Shown here: piece by piece, positions 17,694 to 26,506 of the stretch | Numbering within the stretch: position 1 is the stretch's first letter | Layout of the letters: each line of letters opens with the position of its first letter | Assembly: GCA_029259725.1 (NCBI GenBank) | Contig: JAJDER010000057.1 | Span: 1 to 43,738 of the forward strand | Origin: Planctomycetota bacterium | Lineage (GTDB): Bacteria; Planctomycetota; B15-G4 | Reading direction: 5' to 3' | Length of the DNA: 43,738 nucleotides | Program-made: the position numbers and the translations under genes | Notes under the pieces: generated by a model | Databases searched by the model: none | What the model was told of the DNA's origin: nothing | The model's input: only the letters and a program-made list of their open reading frames with translations

Positions 17694-18182
17694 GTGAAGA
17701 GCTTCCTCGAACGCTTCGAGGCGTTCCTGCACGGCAAGGGCCTGCGCCTGACCAACCAGCGCGCGGAGATCCTGCGCGCGATCTACCGCACGCATCGGCA
17801 CGTCACCGCGGAACAGCTGTACGAGATGATCCGCGACGACGCCAGGACCAAGGACCTGCGCATCAGCCGGGCCACGGTCTACCGCACGCTCGGGCTGCTC
17901 GCCGAGGGCGGTTTCGTCGAGGCGCTCGACCTCGGCCGTGATCAGGGGGTGCGCTACGAGCATTCGCTCGGGCATGAGCACCACGACCACATGGTCTGCA
18001 ACGACTGCGGCAAGATCATCGAGTTCCACGACCCCGACCTCGAGCGCGTGCAGGACGAGGTCGTGGCCCGACACGGCTTCGTGGCCAGCAGCCACCAGCT
18101 CAACGTCTACGGCAGCTGCGCCCAGTGCAGTCGGCGCGAACGCAAGAAGGGCGCGTCCGAGAGCGATGGCGCCGAGGCCTGA
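17694..18182 (+). CDS. fur: Fur-family metal-dependent regulator
   Basis: A 162-aa ferric-uptake-regulator family protein. The winged helix (GLRLTNQRAEILRAI ... ISRATVYRTLGLLAEGGFV) occupies about 1-80. The dimer/metal domain has the HEHHDHMVCNDCGKIIEFHD block and a second CAQC pair near the C-terminus, so both structural-zinc cysteine pairs and the regulatory His/Glu sites are present. The GTG at 17694 has a GGAGCAG-like ribosome site about 7 nt upstream; the frame stays open farther upstream into purD but is not conserved there. The stop overlaps the feoA ATG (TGATG). Linkage to feoAB supports Fe(II)-responsive control, although a Zur or PerR role cannot be excluded by sequence. Confidence 0.92.
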   Translation: MKSFLERFEAFLHGKGLRLTNQRAEILRAIYRTHRHVTAEQLYEMIRDDARTKDLRISRATVYRTLGLLAEGGFVEALDLGRDQGVRYEHSLGHEHHDHMVCNDCGKIIEFHDPDLERVQDEVVARHGFVASSHQLNVYGSCAQCSRRERKKGASESDGAEA

Positions 18183-18442
18183 TGGCCCGCGCCTCGACGC
18201 CTCCCATGACCCTCGCGCGCCTGCCCGTATCCGAGACGGCCGTGCTCACCCGAGTGGGTGGTCACGGCAGCTATCGCCGCCGCTTGCTCGAGCTGGGGTT
18301 CCTGCCCGGCACCGAGGTGACCGTCGTGCGCCGGGTCGGCATCGGCGACGTGCTCGAGGTGGAGCTGCGCGGCAGCCGCATCTCGCTGCGCATCTCCGAG
18401 GCCGAGAGCCTGTCGGTGCAGCCGCGGGGGCGGGCGTCATGA
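18182..18442 (+). CDS. feoA: Ferrous iron transport protein FeoA
   Basis: An 86-aa SH3-like cytoplasmic partner of FeoB. The core is MTLARLPVSETAVLTRVGGH, then RRRLLELGFLPGTEVTVVRR and DVLEVELRGSRISLRISEAE, the standard FeoA pattern. The ATG at 18182 overlaps the fur stop; the ATG at 18206 (MTLARLP) would give the more usual 78 aa and may be the real start. Its stop overlaps the feoB start (ATGA), indicating translational coupling. Confidence 0.92.
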   Translation: MARASTPPMTLARLPVSETAVLTRVGGHGSYRRRLLELGFLPGTEVTVVRRVGIGDVLEVELRGSRISLRISEAESLSVQPRGRAS

Positions 18443-20643
18443 GACCCGTGATCGCTCTCGCCGGACAGCCCAACAGCGGCAAGACCACCCTGTTCAACCG
18501 CCTCACCGGCGCCAACGCCAAGGTCGGCAACTACCCCGGTGTCACCGTGGAGCGGCGCGAGGGTCGCCTGCGTCTGCCCGATGGACGGGATGCCGTCGCG
18601 CTCGACATCCCCGGCTGCTACAGCCTGTCGGCGCGCACCCAGGAGGAGGCCATCGCGATCGAGGTCGTGGCCGGCCTCAACCAGCACGCCGAGCCGGACG
18701 TGGTCGTGCTCGTGGTCGATGCGACGCAGCTCGCGCGCAACCTGTACCTGGTCCTGCAGGTGCTCGAGCTGCGCGTGCGCGCCGTCGTGGCGCTGAACAT
18801 GGCCGACGTGCTGCGCAAGAACCACATGGTGGTGGACACCGACGAGCTCACCCGGCAACTCGGCGTGCCCGTCGTGTCCGTGTCGGCCGCCACAGGCGAA
18901 GGCGAGCAGGCCCTGCGCACGGCCCTGGCGTCGGTCCTCGACGGCGAGCCGGCGCCGGCCGACAGCTACCCCAGTGCGCCGTTGAACGGGAGCCTGACCG
19001 CCGACATCGATGCCGTCGAGCCCGCGGTGCCCGAGGCCTGGGGCCGCGCCGACCCGCTCCGCCGCCGCGCCCTCGCCAGCTGGGCGCTCATGTCCCTGCA
19101 CGAGGACGACGAGCTCTGGGGCCTGCCCGAGAACCTGCGCCGCCTGGTGACCGACCGGCGCGCCCTGGCCGAGGAGCAGGGTCGCGACCTCGATCTGGAA
19201 CTGGCCGGCCGCCGCTACGCCTGGATCGACGAGCGCATGGGGCGCTTCATCACCGAGGCCCCCTCGACCCTGCGTCGCCTGAGCGACGCCGTCGACCGGG
19301 TGATGATCCATCCCGCCGCCGGCTTCCTGCTGTTCCTGGCGATCATGGCCGTGCTCTTCGACGGCCTGTTCACCTGGAGCAAGCCGGCCATCGACTTCGT
19401 GGAGGGCCTGGTGGGGGCCTTCGGCGCGGTGGTGGCCGCCGCGCTCCCCGAGGGGCTGCTGCGCGACTTCCTGGTGGACGGGATCATCGCCGGCGTGGGA
19501 GCGGTGGTGGTCTTCCTGCCGCAGATCCTGCTGTTGTTCCTGTTCGTGTCGATCATGGAGGACAGCGGCTACATGGCGCGCGTGGCCTTCATGATGGACC
19601 GCGTGATGAAGTCGCTCGGGCTCACCGGCCGCGCGTTCGTGCCGATGCTGTCGGGCTACGCCTGCGCGATCCCCGCGATCATGGCCACGCGCACCATGGA
19701 ACGGCAGCGCGATCGCATGCTGACCATGATGGTGGTGCCGTTGATGACCTGCTCGGCGCGCCTGCCGGTCTACACGCTGATCATCGCGGCGCTCTTCCCG
19801 ACGCCGGAGGAACCCGGCGGCACGGTGTTCGGCTTCGCCTCGGTGCAGGCCCTGCTGATGGTGGCCATGTACGTGTTCAGCACGGTGGTCGCGCTGATGG
19901 CCGCGGCGGTCCTCGGGCGCACCCTGTTCAAGGGCGCCGCTCCGCCCTTGCTGCTGGAGCTGCCGCCGTATCGCATGCCCTCGCCGCGCTCGGTGGTGCG
20001 CATGATGTGGGAGCGCAGCCGTCTGTTCGTGACCGAGGCAGGCACGGTGATCCTGAGCTGCACGGTGGTGCTCTGGTTCCTGCTGACCTTTCCCCAGGAG
20101 CCGACCCTGTCGCCGCGACTCGCCGCGAGCGTCGAGGTCGCGGCGGCCGCCGCCGAGTCCGGCACTCCGCTGGACGCGGCGCAGCAGGCGGCGCTGGACG
20201 ACGAGGTCGCGGCCGCGCGCCTGGCCGGCAGCTTCGGCGGCCGGCTGGGACACGCCATCGAGCCGGCCATCGCGCCGCTCGGCTTCGACTGGAAGATCGG
20301 CATCGGCCTGGTCGGCAGCTTCGCCGCGCGCGAGGTCTTCGTCAGCACGATGGGCGTGGTCTACGGAGTCGGTGACGACGTGGACGAGACCTCGCCCCCC
20401 CTGCGCGACCGGCTCCAGGCCGAATCCTGGCCCGACGGGCGGCGCGTCTACACGCCGCTGGTCGGGCTCTCGCTGATGGTCTTCTTCGCCCTGGCCGCGC
20501 AGTGCATGAGCACGCTCGCGGTCGTCAAGCGCGAGACGCGGAGCTACCGCTGGCCCGTGTTCCTGTTCAGCTACATGACGGCCCTGGCCTGGATCGCCAG
20601 CTTCGCCATCTACCAGGGCGGCCTGCTGCTCGGCTTCGCCTGA
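18439..20643 (+). CDS. feoB: Ferrous iron transporter FeoB
   Basis: A 734-aa inner-membrane Fe(II) transporter. The N-terminal G domain (1-170) has G1 GQPNSGKTT, G2 in NYPGVTVERREG, G3 DIPGCY, G4 NMAD and G5 SAATG. The G4 residue order NMAD (for NKxD) is usual in FeoB. After the helical NFeoB spacer come the two Gate regions and core: MLSGYACAIPAIMATRTMER and MVVPLMTCSARLPVYTLIIA carry the conserved Cys residues of the proposed iron path. The C-terminal helices end at LFSYMTALAWIASFAIYQGG. Length is normal. A 13-bp GC-rich palindrome (20648-20660) sits in the 31-bp gap to the convergent globin gene and may help termination. Confidence 0.97.
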   Translation: MRPVIALAGQPNSGKTTLFNRLTGANAKVGNYPGVTVERREGRLRLPDGRDAVALDIPGCYSLSARTQEEAIAIEVVAGLNQHAEPDVVVLVVDATQLARNLYLVLQVLELRVRAVVALNMADVLRKNHMVVDTDELTRQLGVPVVSVSAATGEGEQALRTALASVLDGEPAPADSYPSAPLNGSLTADIDAVEPAVPEAWGRADPLRRRALASWALMSLHEDDELWGLPENLRRLVTDRRALAEEQGRDLDLELAGRRYAWIDERMGRFITEAPSTLRRLSDAVDRVMIHPAAGFLLFLAIMAVLFDGLFTWSKPAIDFVEGLVGAFGAVVAAALPEGLLRDFLVDGIIAGVGAVVVFLPQILLLFLFVSIMEDSGYMARVAFMMDRVMKSLGLTGRAFVPMLSGYACAIPAIMATRTMERQRDRMLTMMVVPLMTCSARLPVYTLIIAALFPTPEEPGGTVFGFASVQALLMVAMYVFSTVVALMAAAVLGRTLFKGAAPPLLLELPPYRMPSPRSVVRMMWERSRLFVTEAGTVILSCTVVLWFLLTFPQEPTLSPRLAASVEVAAAAAESGTPLDAAQQAALDDEVAAARLAGSFGGRLGHAIEPAIAPLGFDWKIGIGLVGSFAAREVFVSTMGVVYGVGDDVDETSPPLRDRLQAESWPDGRRVYTPLVGLSLMVFFALAAQCMSTLAVVKRETRSYRWPVFLFSYMTALAWIASFAIYQGGLLLGFA

Positions 20644-20674
20644 CGCTCGCAGGGCCTGCGGGGAGCGGCGCGGG

Positions 20675-21085
20675 TCACGCGACCGCGCGGGCCTGGGCCG
20701 CGATCATCGCCTCGCTGACGACGCCCAGGGCCGTGGACCAGGTGTCGGCCGCTGCGGGGGTCCAGGCTTCACCGAAGGCTTCGGCCAGGGTGGCCATGAG
20801 CGACGCGGCGACGAACGGGTAGTGCTGCGGCTCGACCTGATACGCGGCGTGGCTCCGGCCGAGCTGTTCGAGCAAGGGCGACAGCTCGCCGGGGTCGTCG
20901 GCCAGGTTCACGATCGCGCCCAGGGACGCCATCAGCTTCTTGCGCTGGTTCGCGGGTTCGGTGTTCTTGAACAGCGGCTTCACCTGCGGATACACGCGGA
21001 ACATGCGGTCGTAGAACGCCTTGGCGACGGCGTCGGCGTCCGGGGCGATCTGCGCGAAGGTGGAGCGGAGGCAGGCGACGTCCAT
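20675..21085 (-). CDS. Single-domain haemoglobin
   Basis: A 136-aa bacterial globin without a reductase domain, like Vitreoscilla Hb and the haem domain of flavohaemoglobins. FYDRMFRVYPQVKPLF carries the B10 Tyr (residue 25); the distal E7 Gln is at about residue 47 (PANQRKK); the proximal F8 His is residue 79 in RSHAAYQVEPQHYPFV. These residues fit O2 binding and NO dioxygenation. I choose the ATG at 21085 because AAGGA precedes it by 5 nt; an upstream in-frame ATG at 21130 adds an Ala-rich tail. It follows the NsrR-like gene by 60 bp on the same strand, so it is probably the regulated target. A separate reductase would be needed for turnover. Confidence 0.92.
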   Translation of the reverse strand: MDVACLRSTFAQIAPDADAVAKAFYDRMFRVYPQVKPLFKNTEPANQRKKLMASLGAIVNLADDPGELSPLLEQLGRSHAAYQVEPQHYPFVAASLMATLAEAFGEAWTPAAADTWSTALGVVSEAMIAAQARAVA

Positions 21086-21145
21086 GCTTGTCCTTGCTGT
21101 CGGTGCCGCCGTGACGGGGGTGGCGGCCATGGGGGAGGGTGCGGG

Positions 21146-21607
21146 TCAGTTCAGGTCGAGGTTGAGCAGTCCGCCGCGACGGCCGCGCACGCTGGCGAGC
21201 GCGCCCACGCTGGTGCCGGTCAGGGTGTCGTAGAAGGCCGACTCGGCCTCGATCAGGAGCCGCCGCAACCGGCAGCCCGGCTCGAGCACGCAGACACCCG
21301 GTTCGGCGACGCAGTCGAGCACGCCGTCGCGCCCCTCGAGCGCCGTGACGACGTCGCCCACGTCGATGGTGTCCGGATCCGCGGCGAGCTGGAGTCCGCC
21401 GCCGCGGCCGGCCCGCGTCGTGACCCAGCCGTGCCGGGCGAGGGCCTGCACGACCTTGACGATGTGTTCCTTCGAGATCGCGAAGGCCTGGGCCACCGTC
21501 TCGGACGACACCGGGTCGACGGCCCTCCAGTCCGCTGCCCCCTGCGCCTGGCGTGCGAGGTAGAGGAGCACGCGCAGGCCGTAGTCGGTCTTCAGCTTGA
21601 GCTGCAT
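21146..21607 (-). CDS. nsrR: Rrf2-family Fe-S regulator, NsrR-like
   Basis: A 153-aa transcription regulator. The winged helix starts MQLKLKTDYGLRVLLYLARQ; ISKEHIVKVVQALARHGWV is the recognition part, and TTRAGRGGGLQLA is the wing, closest to NsrR. Three cysteines (DCVAEPGVCVLEPGC, residues about 98-111) would bind a [2Fe-2S] or [4Fe-4S] cluster; the spacing C-x6-C-x5-C is one residue longer than I expect for NsrR/IscR. The downstream globin makes nitric oxide the likely signal. Its own start codon touches a near-perfect 12-bp dyad, implying autoregulation. An IscR- or RsrR-like role is the alternative. Confidence 0.85.
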   Translation of the reverse strand: MQLKLKTDYGLRVLLYLARQAQGAADWRAVDPVSSETVAQAFAISKEHIVKVVQALARHGWVTTRAGRGGGLQLAADPDTIDVGDVVTALEGRDGVLDCVAEPGVCVLEPGCRLRRLLIEAESAFYDTLTGTSVGALASVRGRRGGLLNLDLN

Positions 21608-21642
21608 TCAAACTAGTATGCGCAATACCAGTTTGATGTCAA
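21608..21642 (-). promoter_or_regulatory. NsrR/globin promoter with overlapping dyad operator
   Basis: On the reverse strand TTGACA (21642-21637, perfect -35) is followed after 16 bp by CATACT (21620-21615, -10). The inverted repeat TCAAACTGGTAT / ATACTAGTTTGA (arms 21636-21625 and 21619-21608, 11 of 12 matching) covers the whole spacer and -10 element and ends at the base before the ATG at 21607. Transcription from this -10 would begin at or next to that ATG, giving a leaderless or nearly leaderless mRNA. Rrf2 repressors bind such AT-rich dyads over promoters, so this is most likely the autoregulatory operator. Confidence 0.7.
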
Positions 21643-21655
21643 GCGGAGGAGGGAG

Positions 21656-21745
21656 CGAGGCGACGGCCGACCGCCGACCGCCGACGGGCGACCGCCGACG
21701 CGCGACGGGCGACGGGCGACGGGTCGACGGGCGCGGCGCGGGAAG
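21656..21745. repeat. Imperfect short tandem repeat
   Basis: A run of imperfect 7- to 10-bp units built from CGACGGG and CGACCGCC lies in the gap between the divergently controlled nsrR promoter and the end of the AsmA-like gene. It encodes nothing recognisable and looks like slippage-prone sequence. Confidence 0.5.
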
Positions 21746-21763
21746 CGACAGCGACCCGAGGGG

Positions 21764-24700
21764 TCAGCGACGGCCGAGCTCGGCGAGCACCGCACCGGAA
21801 CCCTCGCGCGTGACCTCGCGCGGCATGCGCGGTGTGACCACGCGCAGGCGTTCGGCGAGATCGTCGAGGCCCCGCTCGCGCAACGCCTGCCGGACCAGAT
21901 CGAGACGCAGGGCGCCGATCTCCTCGCAGGCATGCCGCGTGCGGCGCGGCGCGCGCGCCTCCGCTCCGGGGCGCAGCAGGGCGAGCACCTGGTCGATGGA
22001 GTTCTCGAGACGGCCCAGCTCCGCATCGAGGGCCGCGAGGTCGCGACGCTGGCGCTCGGCCTCGTCGTCGAGGGCCGCCGCGAGGGCCGTGTCCACGGCC
22101 GCGGCCTGGACCTGTCGGTCGATGAGCAGCGCGTCCCGGCGGTTCAGCAGGCGCCGGGACAGCTCGCGTGCGTCCGCCGGGTCGGGGTTGGCCAGGACCT
22201 CCAGCCGGGCCACGTCGGCGGCGCCGATCTCGTGGCGCAGCACCACGCCCAGTTCGTCGTCGTCGTCGAGGGCCTCGGCCAACGCGTCCAGCGCGTCCTC
22301 GTCGAGCAGCCGTGAGCCGGCCGCGTCGAAGACCAGTTCGAAGCTCTCGCCGGCCCGGCCGGGGTCGTCGCTGCCGAAGAACCAGTTGAGGACCGGCACG
22401 TTGCCGAGCCCCGTCGCGTCACTCACGGTGTCGAGCATGCCCAGGGTGGCCAGGTCCGCGAGGTCGCCGAAGGTGTCGATGACCCGGAAGGGCGACTGCG
22501 CGATGGCGGTGAGCACGATCTGCCCGAAGCTCGCCAGGGCCGCGGCCGCCACGCCGCCGCTGCCGACGCCCTCGGCGGGCACGTCGAGGTCGAGCGGTAC
22601 GACGATGCGCCCGTTCTCGTCGCGCAGCACGAAGAGCACGGTGTCCATCGGCGCCTGGAGCTCGAGCGCGCTGGCGAGCACGCCGCCGGTGTCCGTCAGC
22701 GACAGGTTGTCGAGCACGGTCCGGCTCTCGACGTCGACCGAGCCGTCCTCACGAAGCTGGATCGAGGCGTCGAGATCGATGCGGCCGTCGGAGAGCGTGA
22801 TGCCCGAGCCGGCGGCGAGGCCGGCGAAACGGGTCACGTCGAGGGCGTCGAGGTGGATGGTGAGCGCGCCGGTCAGCCGCGGCACGGGGACGAGCTTGCC
22901 GCCGATCCGGAGTTCCGAGAAGGCGCGGTCGGCGCCGAGCAGGACCTCGAAGTAGAAGGGCCGGCCGGCCGACGCGGGGCGCGTGTCGAGATCCATCACC
23001 TGCACGTCGAGGTCCACCAGCGCGAACTCGGTGACCGGGTCGGTGGTCGTGTCGCGGTAGGCCACGTCGATGCCCGTGGCGTAGATGCGCGCGAGGTTCA
23101 GGCCTCCGCCCGCGTGGGTGTCGACCACCGGCGCCGCGGCGACGGTGCCCGCGGGAAGCCCCTCCGGACGAGCGATGACCAGGCCGCCCACGTGCAGGCC
23201 GATTGCATCCGTGTGGGCGCGCAGGCGCGGCTCGGTGACCTCGATGAGCTGCACGTCCAGGGCACCGTCGCGCGAGACCAGCGCCAGGTCCTCCACGCGC
23301 AGGCCGGCCAGGCCCACGGCGATCTCATCGCCCGAGGGTCGCCAGGAGAGTCCGGACAGCTCGGCGGTGAGGCGGGCGGCGTCGAAGTCCAGGGGTCCCG
23401 AGCGCGCCCCCGCGATCAGGGCCGACAGGGTGGCCTCCAGGCGACCGCCACGGATCTCGCTCGCATCGAGATCGGGAGCGAAGCGCTCGATCGCCGCGCC
23501 GTCGAGGCCGTCCAGCAGCACCGTGACCTGGGCCTGGGCTTCCAGCGCCAACGGTTCCCCGGTCAGCTCGATGCGAAGCGTCTCCACGAGGGACGGGGCG
23601 GCGCCCTCGAGGAGCAGCGCCAGGGGCGGCGAGGAGGACGGATCGCTGCCGATCAGGAGGAGCGGCGACGGCGCGGACAGGGACAGGCGCCCGCCGAACG
23701 TCTCGCCGTCGGGCGTCTCGACCTCCAAGCCGTCGAAATCGAGTTGCAGCGTCTGGAGCGACACGTCAGGGAGCGCGCGCACCACCCGCCCGTTGTCCGG
23801 CGCCACCGCCGCGGCGTGGGCGGAAGGCGTCGCGGCCGGGGTGCCGCCGAGTCGCAGGCCGGCCAGCTCGAGCGCGCCGTCCGGTGCGAGCGCCAGCCGC
23901 AGTCGATCCGAGTCGAGGGTGAACGTGTCCAGCTCGAAGCGGCCCGCGTCGGGATCGACACGCGCGGCGTGCAGGACGAGAGCCGGCCAGTGCAGGACAG
24001 GCGCGGCGTCGCCGTCGGCGATGGTCAGTTGCTCCAGCTCCACCGTGAGCTGCCGTCCGCCGTCGACCACGTCCGTCGTCCGCGCCGTGAGCGAGAGCCC
24101 CACGCGCCCGTCGTCCAGGGCCAGCTCGAGCCCGGGGGGCAGGTACGCCGCGAGCGGCCCCGAGCGCAGTCCACGCGCATCGAGCCGCGCGGAGAGGTGG
24201 CTGGCCTGCTCGTCGAGCGAGGCGAGCAGATGCACGTCGAGTGCCTCGAGCGCGCCGTCCACCGAGGCGGTCACGGCGGCTTCCGCGCGAGTTCCCTCGG
24301 CGTCGACCACGAGCGAGGTCAGCTCGACCTCCGCGCCGAGCACGGTCGCAACGTGGGGCGAGACGCCGTGATCGTCGAGGTGCAGGCGCAGCGCCTCGAT
24401 GCGGGCGCCGTCGACGCGCAGCGAGGTGGCCGAGACAGCGGGGGCCGCCGATGCAGCGGTAGAGGCCTTCGCGGTGGACTCGGCGCCGCCGAGCTGCACG
24501 CCCGCCACGACCAGGTCGCCGGCCGCCGTGCGCCGCGCGCGCACCTCGGGCCCGCGCAAGCGCAACGTCGACACCGTGGTGACCTGATCGCCCAGCGTCG
24601 CGGCGAGGTCCAGGCCACGGACGGCCGCGCCGGTCTCGCCGTCGATCTTCAGGTCCAGCCCGTCCAGCGCCACGGTCAGCAGGAGTTCCCCCGCAGCGTT

Positions 24701-26506
24701 CTCGGACAGCGTCGTGGCGGCGCCGAGACCCAGGTCGGCGCTCTCGAATCTCGGGGTCAGGCCCGGCGGCAGCCAGCGCCGCGCGGGCTCGGGCGTGAGC
24801 CGCGCCAGCTTCAGGTCGACGCGGCCCAGCCACGTCCCGGCCGACTGCCGCGCGTCGAAGGACAGGTCGAGCGCGCCGATCAGTCCGGGCGACGCGAGGT
24901 GCAGCCTGCCGTCGTCCAGCGTCGGGTAGCCCGCGTCGGGCAGGGCCAGTCCGGACAGGTCGAGGTGCGTGTCTTCCAGCGCGAGCACGTCGACGCCGTC
25001 GCGGGCCAGCGCGAGGTGGTGCAGCGCGGCCTGCAGGTCCAGCCGCCCGTCGGCGTTGGTGCTTCCGGTGGCCTCGAGGTCGATGCCGAGCTGCGTGCCG
25101 GCGAGCTCGCGGCGCACTGGCGCGTCGGCGATCCACGGCGCGAGGCCCTCGGTGTCGACGAGATCGGCAGAGCACCTCAGCGTGCCCGCGGGCGCCTCGC
25201 CGAAGAGGTGTACCCGGGCCACGAGGTCGATGCCCTCGACCACGCCGGGCCAGCCGAGTCGCGCCTCGACCCGCGCCGCCGGGGCGCCCGCGGCGGGCGC
25301 CGTGTCGAAGTCGTCCACGGTGAGCGCGGTCAGGTCCACCAGGACGTCGGCCATCGGGGCGGTGGACTCGTCGCGCCAGGTCAGCTGCGTGTCGGTCACC
25401 TCGAGGTGTCCGACCCTCAGCCGCGGTGCTGCCGAGGGAGCCTCGGGCGGTGGTGGCGTGTCCGCGGGACCGAAGACCAGGCCCGCGACGCGCAGCCGAC
25501 CGCGGGCATCCAACCCCGCGCCGGCGGTGACCCCGGCGAGCGCGAGGTGGTCCACCTCGATGAGGTCGTCCCCGAGACGGCTCAGGTCCGCGTCCATGGT
25601 GTCGACGGAAAGCGCGCTGGTGCCGTCAGCGGTGACGTCGACCCGGTCGAGATGGGCGAGCAGCCGGAGACCCGCGTCGCCGACGCCCGAGCGCCGCGCC
25701 GTGAGCGTGCCGAGCAGGGCCAGGTCCAGCTGGCGTGCCTCGACCTCGAGCCCCAGCGGCGCGAGGTACGCCGCGAGCAACGCCGGGCGCAGGCCGGTGC
25801 CATGGAGTTCCACGGTCGCGGTGCCGCCGGTCTCGCCCGTTTCGGCGCTGATGGCCAGGCGCAGGTTGTCGAGCACGGGGCGTGCGGACAGATCCAGTTC
25901 GACGCGCGACGGGCGCCACTCGGAGCCGACGTCGGAGACGCGCAGGCTGCCCGTCAGGCGCAGCTCGAGGGCCGGTGACACGGCGCGGTCGACGAAGCGG
26001 ATGTCGAGATGCTGGGCCCGCATCGCGTCGATGGTCAGCGGCGGGGAGAAGTCGATCGGGCCGGGCGGCGTGTCGGTCGTCGCCTCGGGTGGCGTCTCGG
26101 GTGTCGCGCCCGCGCTCGTGGTCGTGCCGGCGCCGCCGTCGAGGAGTGCTCCGAAGTGGAACGATCCCGCGGCGTCGCGCTCGAGGTGCGCGTCGATGCC
26201 GTCCAGTTCGAGCCGCCGCACGACGAGGTCGCCGGTGAGCAGGTCGAGCACCGAGACGTCGGCGCGGACGTACTCCACGTGCAGCCCGACCGCGCCGTCG
26301 GGTTGGGCCAGCTCGAGGTGCCAGAGTTCGAGATCGCCGCCGAGCAGGGAGACGTCGAGGCGTTCGTAGCGGCCCTGCAGGTCCTGGCTCTCGGCCCACG
26401 AGGCCAGCAGCGACGGCAGGGCGAGGGCTGCTCCGATGCGCACGACGAGCACGAGCGCGACGAGCACCAGCAGCACGCGGAGCCAGCGCGACGCGGGCAG
26501 CCTCAC
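21764..26506 (-). CDS. Giant AsmA/DUF748-like envelope protein
   Basis: A 1580-aa protein anchored by one N-terminal helix (LRVLLVLVALVLVVRIGAAL, about residues 9-28), the rest periplasmic. It is made of repeated beta-strand stretches typical of AsmA/DUF748 proteins (LDGIDAHLERDAAGSFHFG near the N-terminus; LSDGRIDLDASIQLREDGS and LPLDLDVPAEG near 1290-1370) and a C-terminal helical part rich in Asp and Arg. Relatives form long grooved rods that bridge inner and outer membranes and are linked to phospholipid transport. I choose the GTG at 26506 because it overlaps the stop of the upstream lipoprotein gene (GTGA) and opens directly on the helix; an ATG at 26578 would add an Arg-rich tail overlapping that gene by 76 bp. 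Confidence 0.8.
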   Translation of the reverse strand: MRLPASRWLRVLLVLVALVLVVRIGAALALPSLLASWAESQDLQGRYERLDVSLLGGDLELWHLELAQPDGAVGLHVEYVRADVSVLDLLTGDLVVRRLELDGIDAHLERDAAGSFHFGALLDGGAGTTTSAGATPETPPEATTDTPPGPIDFSPPLTIDAMRAQHLDIRFVDRAVSPALELRLTGSLRVSDVGSEWRPSRVELDLSARPVLDNLRLAISAETGETGGTATVELHGTGLRPALLAAYLAPLGLEVEARQLDLALLGTLTARRSGVGDAGLRLLAHLDRVDVTADGTSALSVDTMDADLSRLGDDLIEVDHLALAGVTAGAGLDARGRLRVAGLVFGPADTPPPPEAPSAAPRLRVGHLEVTDTQLTWRDESTAPMADVLVDLTALTVDDFDTAPAAGAPAARVEARLGWPGVVEGIDLVARVHLFGEAPAGTLRCSADLVDTEGLAPWIADAPVRRELAGTQLGIDLEATGSTNADGRLDLQAALHHLALARDGVDVLALEDTHLDLSGLALPDAGYPTLDDGRLHLASPGLIGALDLSFDARQSAGTWLGRVDLKLARLTPEPARRWLPPGLTPRFESADLGLGAATTLSENAAGELLLTVALDGLDLKIDGETGAAVRGLDLAATLGDQVTTVSTLRLRGPEVRARRTAAGDLVVAGVQLGGAESTAKASTAASAAPAVSATSLRVDGARIEALRLHLDDHGVSPHVATVLGAEVELTSLVVDAEGTRAEAAVTASVDGALEALDVHLLASLDEQASHLSARLDARGLRSGPLAAYLPPGLELALDDGRVGLSLTARTTDVVDGGRQLTVELEQLTIADGDAAPVLHWPALVLHAARVDPDAGRFELDTFTLDSDRLRLALAPDGALELAGLRLGGTPAATPSAHAAAVAPDNGRVVRALPDVSLQTLQLDFDGLEVETPDGETFGGRLSLSAPSPLLLIGSDPSSSPPLALLLEGAAPSLVETLRIELTGEPLALEAQAQVTVLLDGLDGAAIERFAPDLDASEIRGGRLEATLSALIAGARSGPLDFDAARLTAELSGLSWRPSGDEIAVGLAGLRVEDLALVSRDGALDVQLIEVTEPRLRAHTDAIGLHVGGLVIARPEGLPAGTVAAAPVVDTHAGGGLNLARIYATGIDVAYRDTTTDPVTEFALVDLDVQVMDLDTRPASAGRPFYFEVLLGADRAFSELRIGGKLVPVPRLTGALTIHLDALDVTRFAGLAAGSGITLSDGRIDLDASIQLREDGSVDVESRTVLDNLSLTDTGGVLASALELQAPMDTVLFVLRDENGRIVVPLDLDVPAEGVGSGGVAAAALASFGQIVLTAIAQSPFRVIDTFGDLADLATLGMLDTVSDATGLGNVPVLNWFFGSDDPGRAGESFELVFDAAGSRLLDEDALDALAEALDDDDELGVVLRHEIGAADVARLEVLANPDPADARELSRRLLNRRDALLIDRQVQAAAVDTALAAALDDEAERQRRDLAALDAELGRLENSIDQVLALLRPGAEARAPRRTRHACEEIGALRLDLVRQALRERGLDDLAERLRVVTPRMPREVTREGSGAVLAELGRR

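Noticed and set aside
22853..25978. Long plus-strand frame across the AsmA-like gene
   Set aside because: It is an antisense shadow with Gln/Arg/Val-rich low complexity and no motif. The reverse strand has an N-terminal anchor helix and AsmA-like repeats.
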